Source: Gnetum montanum (Eukaryota > Streptophyta > Gnetopsida > Gnetales > Gnetaceae). From it: a DNA stretch of 64,000 nucleotides. The stretch covers positions 96,241-160,240 of the forward strand of contig MNCI01015505.1 in the NCBI GenBank assembly GCA_015680685.1, read 5' to 3'. Positions 63,901 to 64,000 of this stretch are shown one piece after another (within the stretch, counting starts at the first letter, position 1; each line of letters starts with the position of its first letter). A program made the position numbers and the translations under genes. A model generated the notes under the pieces. It searched no databases and was not told the DNA's origin. It was given only the letters and a program-made list of their open reading frames with translations.

Positions 63901-64000
63901 TCTGATCACTTCCCTGATGAAATCCTCTTTGTAGATGTAATAAGCAATCAATCACCTACATATACAATTGGTATAGTAGCATTCTTACTTATCTTCAAGC
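63901..64000 (+). pseudogene. Element F: start of the RNase H-integrase linker, cut by the window edge
   Basis: Reads DHFPDEILFVDVISNQSPTY and runs to the window end. Integrase, the 3' part, the 3' LTR and the second half of LTR E2 are expected to the right. Confidence 0.7.

Noticed and set aside
1-64000. A new defence, biosynthetic or signalling system
   Set aside because: Every coding segment that could be recognised belongs to LTR retrotransposons or the single J-protein gene. The remaining unknown (17265-19089) is too small and uncertain to be called a system.

Overview
This window looks like a stretch of a large, repeat-rich plant nuclear genome. I think a gymnosperm, perhaps a conifer, is most likely, but that is inference. 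The reasons are nested Ty3/gypsy LTR retrotransposons of Tat/Ogre-like and Athila-like type, a plant-type J-protein gene with GT-AG introns, old tRNA-derived SINEs, and heavy C-to-T decay (CAG/CAA/CGA codons turned into stops, most CpG lost). No bacterial, organellar or CRISPR features were seen.

Layout. 1-1056 is the end of a better-preserved LTR. 1057-7440 is the Tat-like relic A (RNase H, archaeal-type RNase H and integrase, then a minisatellite, 3' noncoding DNA, polypurine tract and a long LTR). 7440-12854 is Tat-like element B (RT to integrase, without recognisable gag or protease). 12855-26184 is a rearranged block. It contains two direct copies of a minus-strand LTR, a minus-strand gag-protease unit without pol (element C), several tandem-repeat arrays, and a tiny plus-strand split open frame of unknown origin. 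26185-30450 is Athila-like relic G, cut at its 5' side by the C LTR. A chromovirus integrase scrap follows it.

31.4-37.6 kb is the only island with a host gene. A three-exon minus-strand gene (32357-34771) encodes a class B J-domain co-chaperone of 345 residues, with heat-shock-element-like sites upstream. At least two copies of an unnamed tRNA-derived SINE flank it.

37630-64000 is a pile of related Athila-like elements. D (37630-44504) has two LTRs, a tRNA-Asp primer site, gag and protease, but no RT to integrase; it also carries a 141-base assembly gap. E (44505-57028) has gag to integrase plus an extra 3' ORF, all decayed. A second 3' end (57230-58096) follows E and is interrupted by F. 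F (58097 to the window edge) is the best preserved: LTR, primer site, gag with a zinc-knuckle-like motif, protease, RT and RNase H.

How the parts relate: none of the retroelements looks able to encode a full working set of proteins. D and C keep gag-protease without pol, and B keeps pol without gag, so any mobility would depend on proteins supplied by another copy. The LTRs of D, E and F share their R/U5 part but carry three different U3 modules, which suggests promoter exchange. I found no clearly new defence or metabolic system. The most novel items are the SINE family, the swapped U3 modules with spaced motifs, the pol-less derivatives, the shared 33-bp minisatellite and the split mini-ORF.
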